NCBI GenBank assembly: GCA_964592595.1
Contig: CAZQFH010000003.1
Location: 1-64,000, forward strand
Reading direction: 5' to 3'
DNA length: 64,000 bases
Source of the DNA: UBA5536 sp964592595
Lineage (GTDB): Bacteria > Bacteroidota > Bacteroidia > Bacteroidales > F082
Part shown: in pieces, positions 34,114-42,270 of the stretch
Position numbering within the stretch: the first letter of the stretch is position 1
Layout of the letters: each line of letters begins with the position of its first letter
Notes under the pieces: model-generated
What the model saw: the letters and a program-made list of their open reading frames with translations, nothing else
The model's database searches: none
What the model was told of the DNA's origin: nothing
Made by a program: the position numbers and the translations under genes

Positions 34114-34146
34114 AGGGTTGATTCATTGATAATCAACCCTTTTTTA
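34114..34146 (+). terminator. Terminator of dnaK
   Basis: Ten-base perfect stem (AGGGTTGATT with AATCAACCCT), 7-nt loop and T6 tract, 32 bp after the stop codon. Confidence 0.9.
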
Positions 34147-34182
34147 ATGCAATTTTAATCTCAAACACTTCTCAATTATCCT

Positions 34183-34190
34183 TAACTTTG
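34183..34190 (+). promoter_or_regulatory. Candidate -7 box of the T9SS jelly-roll protein gene
   Basis: TAACTTTG fits TAnnTTTG; the ATG follows 40 bp later. It lies past the dnaK terminator. No clear -33 TTG at the usual distance. Confidence 0.5.
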
Positions 34191-34230
34191 CAGATGTAAT
34201 AAATTGATTATTCTCTTAAATTTATACCTT

Positions 34231-35874
34231 ATGAAGCATTTAATTTTTACTTTTTTGAGTGTGGTTCTAGTGGCATTTTTCTTGCCGCTTCAAGCCCAAA
34301 ACATTGTTGTAAACGGAGATCTGGAGGTTTGGAATTCTGATGATGAACCTGCTGGCTGGACTAAAATCGAAAGTATTTCTAAAGAATCAACTATTGTTCA
34401 TGGTGGAAGTTTTGCTGCCCGTCACACCTCTGGTGATGGAACACTCGACTTTCAGCAGGATGTTGAAGGAATTGTTCCCGGAACTACCTACACCATAGCG
34501 TATTACTTTTTGGATAATGATCCGGCAGCTCGTCACCGTATCTGGTCATACTGGATGGATGAAGGCAATACTTACTTGGATGATGATGCGGATGTATTGC
34601 GGCCTGGAACCTACAGCCAAGATAATGCCAATTGGATGCATTATTCGCAAGTGCTCACAGCTCCTGCATCAGCAGCAAAGTTTCGTTTCGAAGTACGTGT
34701 TTACAAACAAGATGGTAATTTAGGAGGTTCTGTTTTTTATGATGATTTTTCAATTAGTGGTGATTTAATCATCAAACCCGAGCCTACAAATTATCCTTCA
34801 GCTTTTGCGGCAGAGCCTCAGGATATTGGAGTAAGCTTAAGCTGGACTGACGCCACAGGCGAGCAGCTGCCGGATGCCTATTTGATTCTTGGTGAAACCA
34901 TAGTTACAAAAGGACTAAATATTGATCTTCCGTTGGATGGCACTCCTGTTGCCAATAACCTCGATATCTCCTTGGGATACATTGCATGGAATGTGCCTTT
35001 TGGTCAGGAAGCTCATGCTTTCAATGCTTTAGAAGCTAATACAACCTATCATTTTGCTATTTTCCCTTATACCAATTTGGGCGAAAACATCGATTACAAA
35101 ACCGATGAAACCTATCCCGAAACTACTGTAACTACAACAAATACTGTTGCATTGCTCAATGAGCCTTTTGATCAGGATCTGGGTGTGATGAGCACTTTTA
35201 ATGTTGTTGGAGATCAGGAATGGTCACACAGCACCTTTGGTGATGATCAATTTGCTCGTATGTCGGGCTATTCTGGTGGTGCCTTACTCAATGAAGATTG
35301 GTTAATAAGTCCCGAAATGGATCTCACCAATATGCAGTCTGCAACCCTCAGCTTCCGCACGGCTTATAATTTTGACGGCGATCCACTTCGCCTGATGGTA
35401 TCGAATGATTATGACGGACAAGGCGATCCAAATGATTTCTCTTGGACAGATCTTACTGATCAATTCGACTGGTCGCCAGGCGGTTATGAATGGGCAGAAT
35501 CAGGTTCGCTGGATGTGCTTTCTTATGCAAATCCTAAAATGTTTGTAGCATTTAAATATACTTCAACCACTGCTGCTGCTTCAACATGGGAAGTTGACTG
35601 GGTGCGCGTAATTGGCGAAGGAACAGTTGGCTTGAATGAATTGAGTGCTAAAACAGTTAAATTGTTTCCAATTCCAGTAGTAGATCAAATTCATTTCAAG
35701 CTTGATAATGAGGCAAATGTGCAAATTACTGACATGAACGGTAAAGTTGTTTTCAGTAATAATTTGGTAACTGGCAGTAATCAGCTGGATGCTACAAACC
35801 TAAAGCAAGGTGTTTATGTTATCAGCTTTGTTTTTAATGATGGAACAAGCACTCATACGCGATTTGTAAAATAA
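34231..35874 (+). CDS. T9SS-secreted protein with CBM-like, FN3-like and anchor-J-like domains
   Basis: A 547-residue exported protein; I chose the ATG at 34231 (MKHLIFTFLSVVLVAFFLPLQAQ, a signal peptide) over an upstream TTG. Residues 25-165 look like a CBM4/9-type jelly roll (NGDLEVWN, PAGWTKIES, GTTYTIAYYFLD). Residues 185-290 resemble FN3 (VSLSWTDATGEQLP, NTTYHFAIFPYT). Residues 305-460 have the choice-of-anchor-J pattern (EPFDQDLGVM, DWLISPEMDL, LSFRTAY, WEVDWVRVIG). The end (LFPIPVVDQIHFK, GVYVISFV, TRFVK) is the T9SS sorting domain. No catalytic motif. Probably a cell-surface binding or adhesion protein. Confidence 0.85.
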   Translation: MKHLIFTFLSVVLVAFFLPLQAQNIVVNGDLEVWNSDDEPAGWTKIESISKESTIVHGGSFAARHTSGDGTLDFQQDVEGIVPGTTYTIAYYFLDNDPAARHRIWSYWMDEGNTYLDDDADVLRPGTYSQDNANWMHYSQVLTAPASAAKFRFEVRVYKQDGNLGGSVFYDDFSISGDLIIKPEPTNYPSAFAAEPQDIGVSLSWTDATGEQLPDAYLILGETIVTKGLNIDLPLDGTPVANNLDISLGYIAWNVPFGQEAHAFNALEANTTYHFAIFPYTNLGENIDYKTDETYPETTVTTTNTVALLNEPFDQDLGVMSTFNVVGDQEWSHSTFGDDQFARMSGYSGGALLNEDWLISPEMDLTNMQSATLSFRTAYNFDGDPLRLMVSNDYDGQGDPNDFSWTDLTDQFDWSPGGYEWAESGSLDVLSYANPKMFVAFKYTSTTAAASTWEVDWVRVIGEGTVGLNELSAKTVKLFPIPVVDQIHFKLDNEANVQITDMNGKVVFSNNLVTGSNQLDATNLKQGVYVISFVFNDGTSTHTRFVK

Positions 35875-35893
35875 TCTTCATATTTATTTTACG

Positions 35894-35929
35894 AAAACTG
35901 CACTTGGAAATTTTCCTTGTGCAGTTTTT
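35894..35929 (+). terminator. Terminator of the T9SS jelly-roll protein gene
   Basis: AAAACTGCAC pairs with GTGCAGTTTT; the 15-nt spacer can add GGAAA/TTTCC pairs. A T-rich tract follows the right arm. It lies 20 bp after the stop codon. Confidence 0.8.
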
Positions 35930-35997
35930 GTTTTTTTACGCGAAGGAAGTCATAAATAATCCGTACTTTCGTTTTATTGCTAAATGATAACGTTCAA

Positions 35998-37551
35998 ATG
36001 AAACGCTTCGCTTACATTATTTTGGTACTTCTTCTTGTTGGTTATTTTGTTCAGGCTCAGGAATATGAGCCTGTAAGAATGGAATTGCCTACACGATTAG
36101 ATATCAAATCATATGGTTATGAGTTATTGGGTGAAAATGGAATGATGCTTTTTTACGAAAGTCGCGAGTTGGATGAAAACAATAAGCGGAAGTGGTTTTT
36201 TACGAAACTCGACACCAATCTCACCGAGCAATGGGTTAAGCTGGTAGCACTTTCGGAGGGAATGCGCATCCATAAAATTCTATCCACAGAGGAGCGATTG
36301 ATCGTTTTATTTATCAAAAACACGGGAAAAAAGCAAGAACCTATTGCATATGAAATTGTAAGTTATCATTTGCGAAATGATAAATTCAGTTTGATGGGCG
36401 GAGATTTTCCTGCTCAATCACAAATCCAAACGTTTGCTGCGCACAAAGATAAACTACTGGTAGGAATTAACCTGGCGGATAATCTTGCCGATTTATTGCT
36501 TTTTGATCTTTCAAGGGGCAGTTTAAAAGCACTGGATGTTCTGGCAGAAGGACAATACATCATCCAGAAAATCGCTGTGCTGCAAACTGATGAGCGATTT
36601 GGTGTGTTTGTAAAACGATTTGGAAACAAGCGTTTTGAAGCAGATATCTTTTTATTTTTCGACTTGAATGGTGGTTTGGTCAATCTTTTTGAAGTTGTGG
36701 ATGAACAATATCGGTATCTGGCTTCAGTTGGCTTTTTTAGTCAGCAGGGAGAAGTTGTAGCAATTGGAACTTATGAAAGGGAAAAAAACAAACCCACTGC
36801 GATAAAAAATGCCCAGGAAACCATAGGCAGAGAGGCTGCCGGTATGTTTTATTTACAGTTGCAAGCAAACGGACAAAGCAGCATCAAGTACCATCCATTT
36901 GCCAGTTTGCCCAATATTGACATTGCACTGGCCAGCGAGGATCTGATGCGACTCAGGCAACAGCAGTCGCGTGGAAAAGCCAAACTCGAAGAAACAGAAA
37001 TTGCTTTTCAGTTTTATGAGCCGCAGTTGATGAGTCAGGATAGTTTGTTAATTTTTTCGGCGGAGGCTTTCCGTCCGCGCTATCGGGTGGAATCGCGCAT
37101 TGATTATGATTTTTATGGCCGGCCAATTCCTTACAGTTATACCATTTTTGAGGGATATCAGTTTTTTAATACTTTATTGGTTGGATTCGACAGAAATGGA
37201 GAAGTAAATTGGCTAAACACTTTCCAGCTGCGCGATTTAATAACATTTGAGCTTGATCGTCATGTTTTTGTTTCCCTGCTCGAACATGAGGTGTTGGCAG
37301 CAGCATATCACGAAGGAGTGCTGCATAGCAAACTCATGAATCTGAGCGGAGAGTTGATTGGCGAGCCAGCCAAAACCAATCTGGATTTGAGGTTTTCAAA
37401 TGATCGGCTGCTCGAAGAGAATTTTGGCAAACTGATGCCTTGGTATGGTAATTATTTTATTGTAACTGCCAATCAAAAAATCAGCAATAGCAGGCTTGTA
37501 CGCGACAATCCAAGAAGTGTCTTCTTTCTTCAGAAGATAGCTTTTGAATGA
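35998..37551 (+). CDS. Exported protein of unknown function
   Basis: A 517-residue protein beginning MKRFAYIILVLLLVGYFVQAQ, a clear signal peptide; an upstream TTG is less likely as start. No Cys lipobox and no T9SS tail, so it is probably periplasmic or outer-membrane associated. The sequence is built of repeated short strand pairs with aromatic residues (LLLFDLSRGSL, FLFFDLNGGLV, LVGFDRNGEVNW), which resembles a beta-propeller. No active-site motif or familiar domain. It stands alone: 87 bp separate it from the next gene. I do not recognise the family. Confidence 0.75.
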   Translation: MKRFAYIILVLLLVGYFVQAQEYEPVRMELPTRLDIKSYGYELLGENGMMLFYESRELDENNKRKWFFTKLDTNLTEQWVKLVALSEGMRIHKILSTEERLIVLFIKNTGKKQEPIAYEIVSYHLRNDKFSLMGGDFPAQSQIQTFAAHKDKLLVGINLADNLADLLLFDLSRGSLKALDVLAEGQYIIQKIAVLQTDERFGVFVKRFGNKRFEADIFLFFDLNGGLVNLFEVVDEQYRYLASVGFFSQQGEVVAIGTYEREKNKPTAIKNAQETIGREAAGMFYLQLQANGQSSIKYHPFASLPNIDIALASEDLMRLRQQQSRGKAKLEETEIAFQFYEPQLMSQDSLLIFSAEAFRPRYRVESRIDYDFYGRPIPYSYTIFEGYQFFNTLLVGFDRNGEVNWLNTFQLRDLITFELDRHVFVSLLEHEVLAAAYHEGVLHSKLMNLSGELIGEPAKTNLDLRFSNDRLLEENFGKLMPWYGNYFIVTANQKISNSRLVRDNPRSVFFLQKIAFE

Positions 37552-37638
37552 GAGGGGAGTTGGTTTTTTTTTAAGTTAGTAGGTTTTTTGGCAATATTTT
37601 TTCTTATTTTAGCTGAGTATAACAAACCAAGATATTAG

Positions 37639-38430
37639 ATGAACTCCCTAAATAGCATAGTTCAGCGTCTGTCATATTTTTTTAGAGCGAAAGGAACGCA
37701 CAATTTGCACTCTCCAGTTGTTTTTCAACTTGCAACAGAGGTTTTGCGGGATAGCAAAAGCTATCCGGAATATGACTTGCTGCATCGGCAACGTAAACGC
37801 TTGTTAAGCAATCGCAATTTGATTGAAACAGTTGATTTTGGTGCTTCCGCAGGGTCAAAAGATTTTATAACCTATCGGGCAAGGGTGCAGAAACTTGTGA
37901 AAAGACGCTCGCATGCTGAGCGGTATAATCGTCTTCTCTTCAGATTAGCCCGTCATTTTAAACCTGAATTCGTACTCGAGTTTGGTACAGCTGCCGGATT
38001 AAGTGCCGCCTCTCTGGCAATGGGTAATCCGGAGGCCAAGGTTATAACCTTAGAAGGTTGTGCCTCAATGGCCTCTGTGGCTGATGGAAGTTTTGAAAGA
38101 CTAAAAACTACTAATGTGAGTACCGTAATCGGCAACTTTAATCAAACGCTGCCGGAAGTATTGAATAGCTTGCCTAAGCTTGATCTTGTTTTTTTTGACG
38201 GCAATCATCAGAAAGTTCCGACTCTGGATTATTTTCATCATTGCCTTACCAAGGTGCACGAAAACAGCATCTTTATTTTCGATGATATACACTGGTCAAC
38301 GGATATGAATGAAGCCTGGCAGCAGATTCAACAACACGAAGAGGTAAGCCTAACGATTGATCTTTTTCAGTTTGGGTTGGTATTTTTTAGAAAGGGAATT
38401 GCAAAGCAACATTTTACACTTCGGATGTAA
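37639..38430 (+). CDS. Class I SAM-dependent methyltransferase (O-methyltransferase-like)
   Basis: A 263-residue cytosolic protein. Methyltransferase motif I appears as VLEFGTAAGLSAASLAM at about 115-130, motif II as KVITLEGC, then LDLVFFDGNHQKVPTLDYF and IFIFDDIHWSTDM. The DGNH and DDIHW segments resemble metal-assisted O-methyltransferases (family 3, catechol-type). The first 90 residues are basic with no clear domain. Its substrate is unknown. The ABC ATPase gene follows after 39 bp but has its own -7 box. Confidence 0.8.
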   Translation: MNSLNSIVQRLSYFFRAKGTHNLHSPVVFQLATEVLRDSKSYPEYDLLHRQRKRLLSNRNLIETVDFGASAGSKDFITYRARVQKLVKRRSHAERYNRLLFRLARHFKPEFVLEFGTAAGLSAASLAMGNPEAKVITLEGCASMASVADGSFERLKTTNVSTVIGNFNQTLPEVLNSLPKLDLVFFDGNHQKVPTLDYFHHCLTKVHENSIFIFDDIHWSTDMNEAWQQIQQHEEVSLTIDLFQFGLVFFRKGIAKQHFTLRM

Positions 38431-38440
38431 ATATGTTTAG

Positions 38441-38448
38441 TAACTTTG
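38441..38448 (+). promoter_or_regulatory. Candidate -7 box of the ABC ATPase gene
   Basis: TAACTTTG, perfect match to TAnnTTTG, 21 bp before the ATG. It overlaps an in-frame TTG that could extend the reading frame, so it favours the later ATG. Confidence 0.5.
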
Positions 38449-38469
38449 TTTCTCCCAAAAAGCTTGCTC

Positions 38470-39186
38470 ATGGATAATTATGTGATTCGTCTCAATGCTA
38501 TTTCGAGGCATTATAAAGTTGGAACAGAAATCGTTAAGGCGCTTGATGAAATCACGCTTGATATCAAACGAAATGAATATGTTGCTTTGATGGGTCCTTC
38601 CGGATCTGGTAAATCAACCTTGATGAACCTCTTGGGTTGTTTGGATACGCCTACTGCCGGTTCTTACTTTTTAAATGGTAAGGACGTAAGCAGGATGAAT
38701 GACAATGAGCTGGCCGATATCAGAAACAGGGAAATTGGATTTATTTTTCAAACCTTTAATTTGCTTCCACGCTCTACTGCACTCGAAAATGTAATGTTGC
38801 CGCTGGTATATTCCGGGATTGGTAAGCAACAACGCATCGAAATTGCAGAAAAAGTTTTGGCAGATGTGCAGTTAACTGACCGTATTAAGCACCGGCCAAA
38901 TGAACTTTCAGGTGGTCAGCGCCAGCGCGTTGCTATTGCCAGAGCTCTGGTGAATAGTCCGTCAATTATTTTGGCTGACGAACCAACCGGAAACCTGGAT
39001 TCTAAAACTTCAGTAGAAATTATGGGACTCCTCGAAACTATTCATAAAGCCGGTAATACGATAATATTGGTTACGCACGAAGAAGATATTGCTATGCATG
39101 CCCATCGTGTGGTGCGTTTGCGCGACGGAAGGATAGAATCAGATGATTTGAACAAGAATATCATCGTGGTTGCGCAGCGTCAATAA
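38470..39186 (+). CDS. ABC transporter ATP-binding protein, LolD/MacB type
   Basis: A 238-residue ATPase: Walker A GPSGSGKST, Q-loop GFIFQTFNLLPR, signature LSGGQRQRVAIARAL, Walker B IILADEPTGNLD, switch His in ILVTHEED. Close in plan to LolD and MacB-N, which drive lipoprotein release or peptide/antibiotic efflux by mechanotransmission. The matching FtsX/MacB-type permease is not encoded next to it, so the substrate is unknown. Start chosen at MDNYVIRLNAI; the upstream TTG would lie inside the promoter. Confidence 0.92.
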   Translation: MDNYVIRLNAISRHYKVGTEIVKALDEITLDIKRNEYVALMGPSGSGKSTLMNLLGCLDTPTAGSYFLNGKDVSRMNDNELADIRNREIGFIFQTFNLLPRSTALENVMLPLVYSGIGKQQRIEIAEKVLADVQLTDRIKHRPNELSGGQRQRVAIARALVNSPSIILADEPTGNLDSKTSVEIMGLLETIHKAGNTIILVTHEEDIAMHAHRVVRLRDGRIESDDLNKNIIVVAQRQ

Positions 39187-39252
39187 TTTACAATTTGTAG
39201 CTCTTTTTAAACAAACCGACTTTTGGCTTGTTAAAAGCCTAAATATGCTACT

Positions 39253-39819
39253 ATGACAGATGAATTTAAAATTTATACACGCACTGGCGATAAAGGTCAA
39301 ACGACTTTGATTGGAGGTACCAGGGTGCCAAAATATCATGACAGAATCGAGGCTTATGGAACTGTAGATGAGTTGAATTCCTTTGTAGGACTTATAAGGG
39401 ATCATGAGGGTTCGGATGAACTAAGCCGAAAAACTTTGTTGGAAATTCAGGACAGGCTATTTACCCTTGAATCGCATTTGGCTGAAGATAAAGGAGCAGT
39501 TATTCCAAAACCAATGCCCTCGTTGTTTGAGGTTGATGTTGAATTTCTGGAGAAGGAGATTGACAGGATGAACAATGATTTGCCTGAGCTTACAAATTTT
39601 ATTCTTCCGGGAGGTCATATGGTAGTATCATATTGCCACGTAGCCCGAACAATATGTCGCAGGGCAGAACGTTTGGCAGTGCGCCTGAGTGAGCATTATC
39701 CGGTTGAGTCCATAGATCTGCAGTACCTGAATCGCCTTTCCGACTACTTTTTTGTGCTTGCGAGGTATTTGGGATATCATAATGGGGCAGTGGAAACAGT
39801 CTGGAATGCACGATATTAG
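39253..39819 (+). CDS. Cob(I)yrinic acid a,c-diamide/cobalamin adenosyltransferase, PduO type
   Basis: A 188-residue four-helix protein. The ATP-binding N-terminus YTRTGDKGQTTLIGGTRVPK and the later VARTICRRAERLAV and DYFFVLARYL blocks are diagnostic for PduO-type ATR. It transfers the adenosyl group of ATP to cob(I)alamin, making coenzyme B12. No cobalamin pathway or B12-dependent mutase gene is nearby, suggesting the organism salvages corrinoids or encodes the pathway elsewhere. Confidence 0.95.
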   Translation: MTDEFKIYTRTGDKGQTTLIGGTRVPKYHDRIEAYGTVDELNSFVGLIRDHEGSDELSRKTLLEIQDRLFTLESHLAEDKGAVIPKPMPSLFEVDVEFLEKEIDRMNNDLPELTNFILPGGHMVVSYCHVARTICRRAERLAVRLSEHYPVESIDLQYLNRLSDYFFVLARYLGYHNGAVETVWNARY

Positions 39820-39846
39820 TTCATTTCAGGAAATTATTGTTTTTTC

Positions 39847-39876
39847 TTGACTTCCTTTAAAAAAAAATTACTTTTG
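39847..39876 (+). promoter_or_regulatory. Candidate promoter of the DUF2795 gene
   Basis: TTG (39847-39849) and TACTTTTG (39869-39876) with a 19-bp spacer, the consensus arrangement. The leader is about 20 nt. Confidence 0.65.
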
Positions 39877-39905
39877 CAAAAAATTTCACCTTAAGATTAG
39901 GAATT

Positions 39906-40127
39906 ATGTATTGGACACTTGAATTAGCTTCAAAACTCGAAGATGCTCCCTGGCCGGCAACAAAGGATGAATTATTGGAATGGGCTATTCGCTCAGGTGC
40001 CCCACAGGAAGTAATTGAAAATTTTCAGGAAATGGAAGATGAAGGCGAGATTTACGAACGTATCGAAGATATCTGGCCCGATTATCCCACCAAGGAAGAT
40101 TTCTTTTTTCATGAAGATGAATATTAA
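39906..40127 (+). CDS. Small acidic DUF2795 family protein
   Basis: A 73-residue protein (MYWTLELASKLEDAPWPATK at the start, YPTKEDFFFHEDEY at the end) that is highly conserved in Bacteroidota. DUF2795 is a short all-helical domain; function unknown. Strong acidity and high conservation suggest an abundant regulator or binding protein. Monocistronic with a consensus promoter and its own terminator. Confidence 0.88.
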   Translation: MYWTLELASKLEDAPWPATKDELLEWAIRSGAPQEVIENFQEMEDEGEIYERIEDIWPDYPTKEDFFFHEDEY

Positions 40128-40133
40128 AACTTT

Positions 40134-40158
40134 AAACCGGCTTAAGGCCGGTTTTTTT
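40134..40158 (+). terminator. Terminator of the DUF2795 gene
   Basis: AAACCGGC/GCCGGTTT 8-bp stem, 5-nt loop, then a T7 run. It sits 6 bp after the stop codon and abuts the end of rsmD on the opposite strand. Confidence 0.85.
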
Positions 40159-40693
40159 ATGCCTGCCTAAAAAAGCTGAAATGAACCCTCCCGTAGCGGC
40201 GAAGCTCAACAAATGCCTGATGTGATGAGAAATTATGGTTTCCGGAATGCTCAATAACGAGCAGACCTTGTTCGTTGAGCAAGTGGTGTTTAAAAATTAA
40301 TTCAACGAGCAACTGATAATGAGTGCTTTCGTATGGCGGATCGGCAAAGATTAAATCAAATTTCTGCTTGGTGGTGGGTACAAATTTGAACACATCCATT
40401 TGTAAGACCTGTAGATTTTCGATTTCTAATTTTTCTTTTATCGATCTGATAAAGCGTGCACAGGCGGGGTGCTGATCAATGGCTAATACATTAACACAAT
40501 CACGTGAGGCCAATTCGTAGGCAATATTTCCTGTACCCGAAAAAAGATCCAATACATTTAGCTGATCCAGCTCCAGATGATTTTCGAGGATATTAAACAA
40601 GCTTTCTTTTGCCATGTCAGTGGTTGGACGTACCGGAAGACTTGCTGGCGCTACGATTTGCCTGCGTTGGTATTTTCCCCTTATAATTCGCAT
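40157..40693 (-). CDS. rsmD: 16S rRNA (guanine-966 N2)-methyltransferase RsmD
   Basis: A 178-residue rRNA methyltransferase. It opens MRIIRGKYQRRQIVAP and VRPTTDMAKESLFNIL, then motif I LDLFSGTGNIAYELASR and catalytic DPPY (LIFADPPYE). It methylates G966 of 16S rRNA during 30S assembly. The start at 40693 is chosen because the family begins M-R-I-I-x-G; the gene overlaps the DUF3822 gene by 13 bp, a common pairing in this phylum. Confidence 0.94.
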   Translation of the reverse strand: MRIIRGKYQRRQIVAPASLPVRPTTDMAKESLFNILENHLELDQLNVLDLFSGTGNIAYELASRDCVNVLAIDQHPACARFIRSIKEKLEIENLQVLQMDVFKFVPTTKQKFDLIFADPPYESTHYQLLVELIFKHHLLNEQGLLVIEHSGNHNFSSHQAFVELRRYGRVHFSFFRQA

Positions 40694-41553
40694 TGGAGCA
40701 TATTGAAAAGTAAACTGTTTTGATGCCAAATCAGCGTTTCAAAAACATAACTATAATCAAAGCTTTTGTTACGTGTTTCGAAGCTGACATTTCTGATATA
40801 TCTTTCGCAAATTTCAAAAATGGCCGAACCCTGATCGATGGCTCCTGAAAATATTATAGGAGTTTTTTCCGGATTTAGCTGTTGTTGTTCCATCGAAAAT
40901 AGCAGAAAATAAATAAAGTCTTCTTTGGTATTGAATCGGAAGAGGTTGTAGAATTTTAGTCTTTGCCCTTCGAGTACAAGCATGTCAAAACTACGGTTTC
41001 TGACGTGAATAAAAATCGCAGGCTCAGCTTGAATATTTTTATTAGCAATCAAAATGGATTCAATTAATGCGCTGCTGAGGTGATGTATTTTGGCATTGGC
41101 CCAGAATTCTTTGATTTTTGCAGTGAGGATATTCGAAAGGTAGAAAACAATTGTAGCATCAGCTGTTTTGAGCAGGTCGCTTGCTATTCTGCTATTTTCT
41201 TGAAAAGGCTGAGCAAAGGCCAGGTATGTTCCTTTTTCTTTTTCTTCGAACAAAGGATTTGGTACCAGTGCCATATTGTTGTTGTCAATAAGCACTTTAA
41301 CTTGCTGATAAGGGTAAGCAATCCAGGGTTGTTTCATCATAATTTCATCCAGCATATTGGCTAGTTGAATTGCTTCGTTTTGCGGAGCAAAACTGTAGGT
41401 TTCCAATCCTACGAAACGTTGTTTTTCGGGCGAAAAAATAACAAATGAAAAACCATCCGGAGCAATCCGAATGGTCATTTGAAAGTTTTTTGAATAGTCC
41501 TGTTTAAAGGACTTGTCAATCAGACTAAGTGTTGGCTTCGACGGGGCAATCAT
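40681..41553 (-). CDS. DUF3822 family protein
   Basis: A 290-residue cytosolic protein. The N-terminal two thirds show the actin/ASKHA-like layout that DUF3822 is thought to have (FSFVIFSPEKQRFVGLETY, then IHVRNRSFDMLVLEG). It lacks an obvious phosphate-binding loop. In Bacteroidota it sits with rsmD and often coaD; here the 13-bp overlap with rsmD supports joint expression. Function unknown. It lies 12 bp after the preceding membrane protein gene. Confidence 0.85.
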   Translation of the reverse strand: MIAPSKPTLSLIDKSFKQDYSKNFQMTIRIAPDGFSFVIFSPEKQRFVGLETYSFAPQNEAIQLANMLDEIMMKQPWIAYPYQQVKVLIDNNNMALVPNPLFEEKEKGTYLAFAQPFQENSRIASDLLKTADATIVFYLSNILTAKIKEFWANAKIHHLSSALIESILIANKNIQAEPAIFIHVRNRSFDMLVLEGQRLKFYNLFRFNTKEDFIYFLLFSMEQQQLNPEKTPIIFSGAIDQGSAIFEICERYIRNVSFETRNKSFDYSYVFETLIWHQNSLLFNMLQCEL

Positions 41554-41565
41554 GGTTAAAAAATG

Positions 41566-42165
41566 TCACTCCCAATTTCCGTCGGTTGATGGTTCTGTCA
41601 TTGAACCCACTTTAAGACCTGGAAACTTGTCAATATCTTCTTCGGCAGCAATTATATTGTAAATTCTTTGTTCTTCCATTCCTTTCAGGTAAGCCATAAA
41701 GGGTGCTTTAGCTTCAAAAACACTTACATTAACGCCACCTCTGTCGATACTTCCGGCATCCATTTCAAATTCAATGCCATCGCTAAAAGGTATAAAGCGC
41801 AGGTTATTAACATTGAAACCTGGTCTTTTCCCAAAAAGTGAATCCATCACCTTGATATACCCGAGTGTATCAGCAATGGTTTTTGTAAAAGTTGTATCTT
41901 CAGGATCGGGAATCAGCTTTACGACAGGGATTTCTCCGGATTTTAGGTATGCCAGCAAACTGTCAAAACTGGGTGTATAGGAATTATTAGCTTCCTTGTA
42001 AAGCGACTGTGCATTACGAATATCTTTGAGTCGCTTTACGACTTCAACTTCGCGTTGAGCTCTTTCTTTTTTGAACTCCAGCGGTTTGTTAATGCTGTCA
42101 TACACCATGTATCCAAGGAAGATAATCACGGCAAACAAAACGATTTTAATGATAAGGCTCTTCAT
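41566..42165 (-). CDS. Membrane-anchored protein of unknown function
   Basis: A 199-residue protein with one N-terminal transmembrane helix (IIKIVLFAVIIFLGYMVYDS), then a coiled-coil stretch (RAQREVEVVKRLKDIRNAQ) and a mixed alpha/beta domain. The helix plus heptads resemble pseudopilin-like layouts, but there is no prepilin cleavage motif. It is upstream of DUF3822 and rsmD in the same direction and probably the first gene of that unit. A -7 box (TACATTTG at 42192-42185) precedes it. Confidence 0.75.
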   Translation of the reverse strand: MKSLIIKIVLFAVIIFLGYMVYDSINKPLEFKKERAQREVEVVKRLKDIRNAQSLYKEANNSYTPSFDSLLAYLKSGEIPVVKLIPDPEDTTFTKTIADTLGYIKVMDSLFGKRPGFNVNNLRFIPFSDGIEFEMDAGSIDRGGVNVSVFEAKAPFMAYLKGMEEQRIYNIIAAEEDIDKFPGLKVGSMTEPSTDGNWE

Positions 42166-42184
42166 AAGTCATGATTTTACATTG

Positions 42185-42192
42185 CAAATGTA
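42185..42192 (-). promoter_or_regulatory. Candidate -7 box of the DUF3822-rsmD unit
   Basis: Minus-strand TACATTTG matches TAnnTTTG, 19 bp before the first ATG of the three-gene unit. Confidence 0.45.
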
Positions 42193-42270
42193 AAGTTTTT
42201 TTCTAATTATTTTTTGGAAACTATAATACTTGATAAAATAATAACGGTTGATTCATACTTATTTTCAGGC

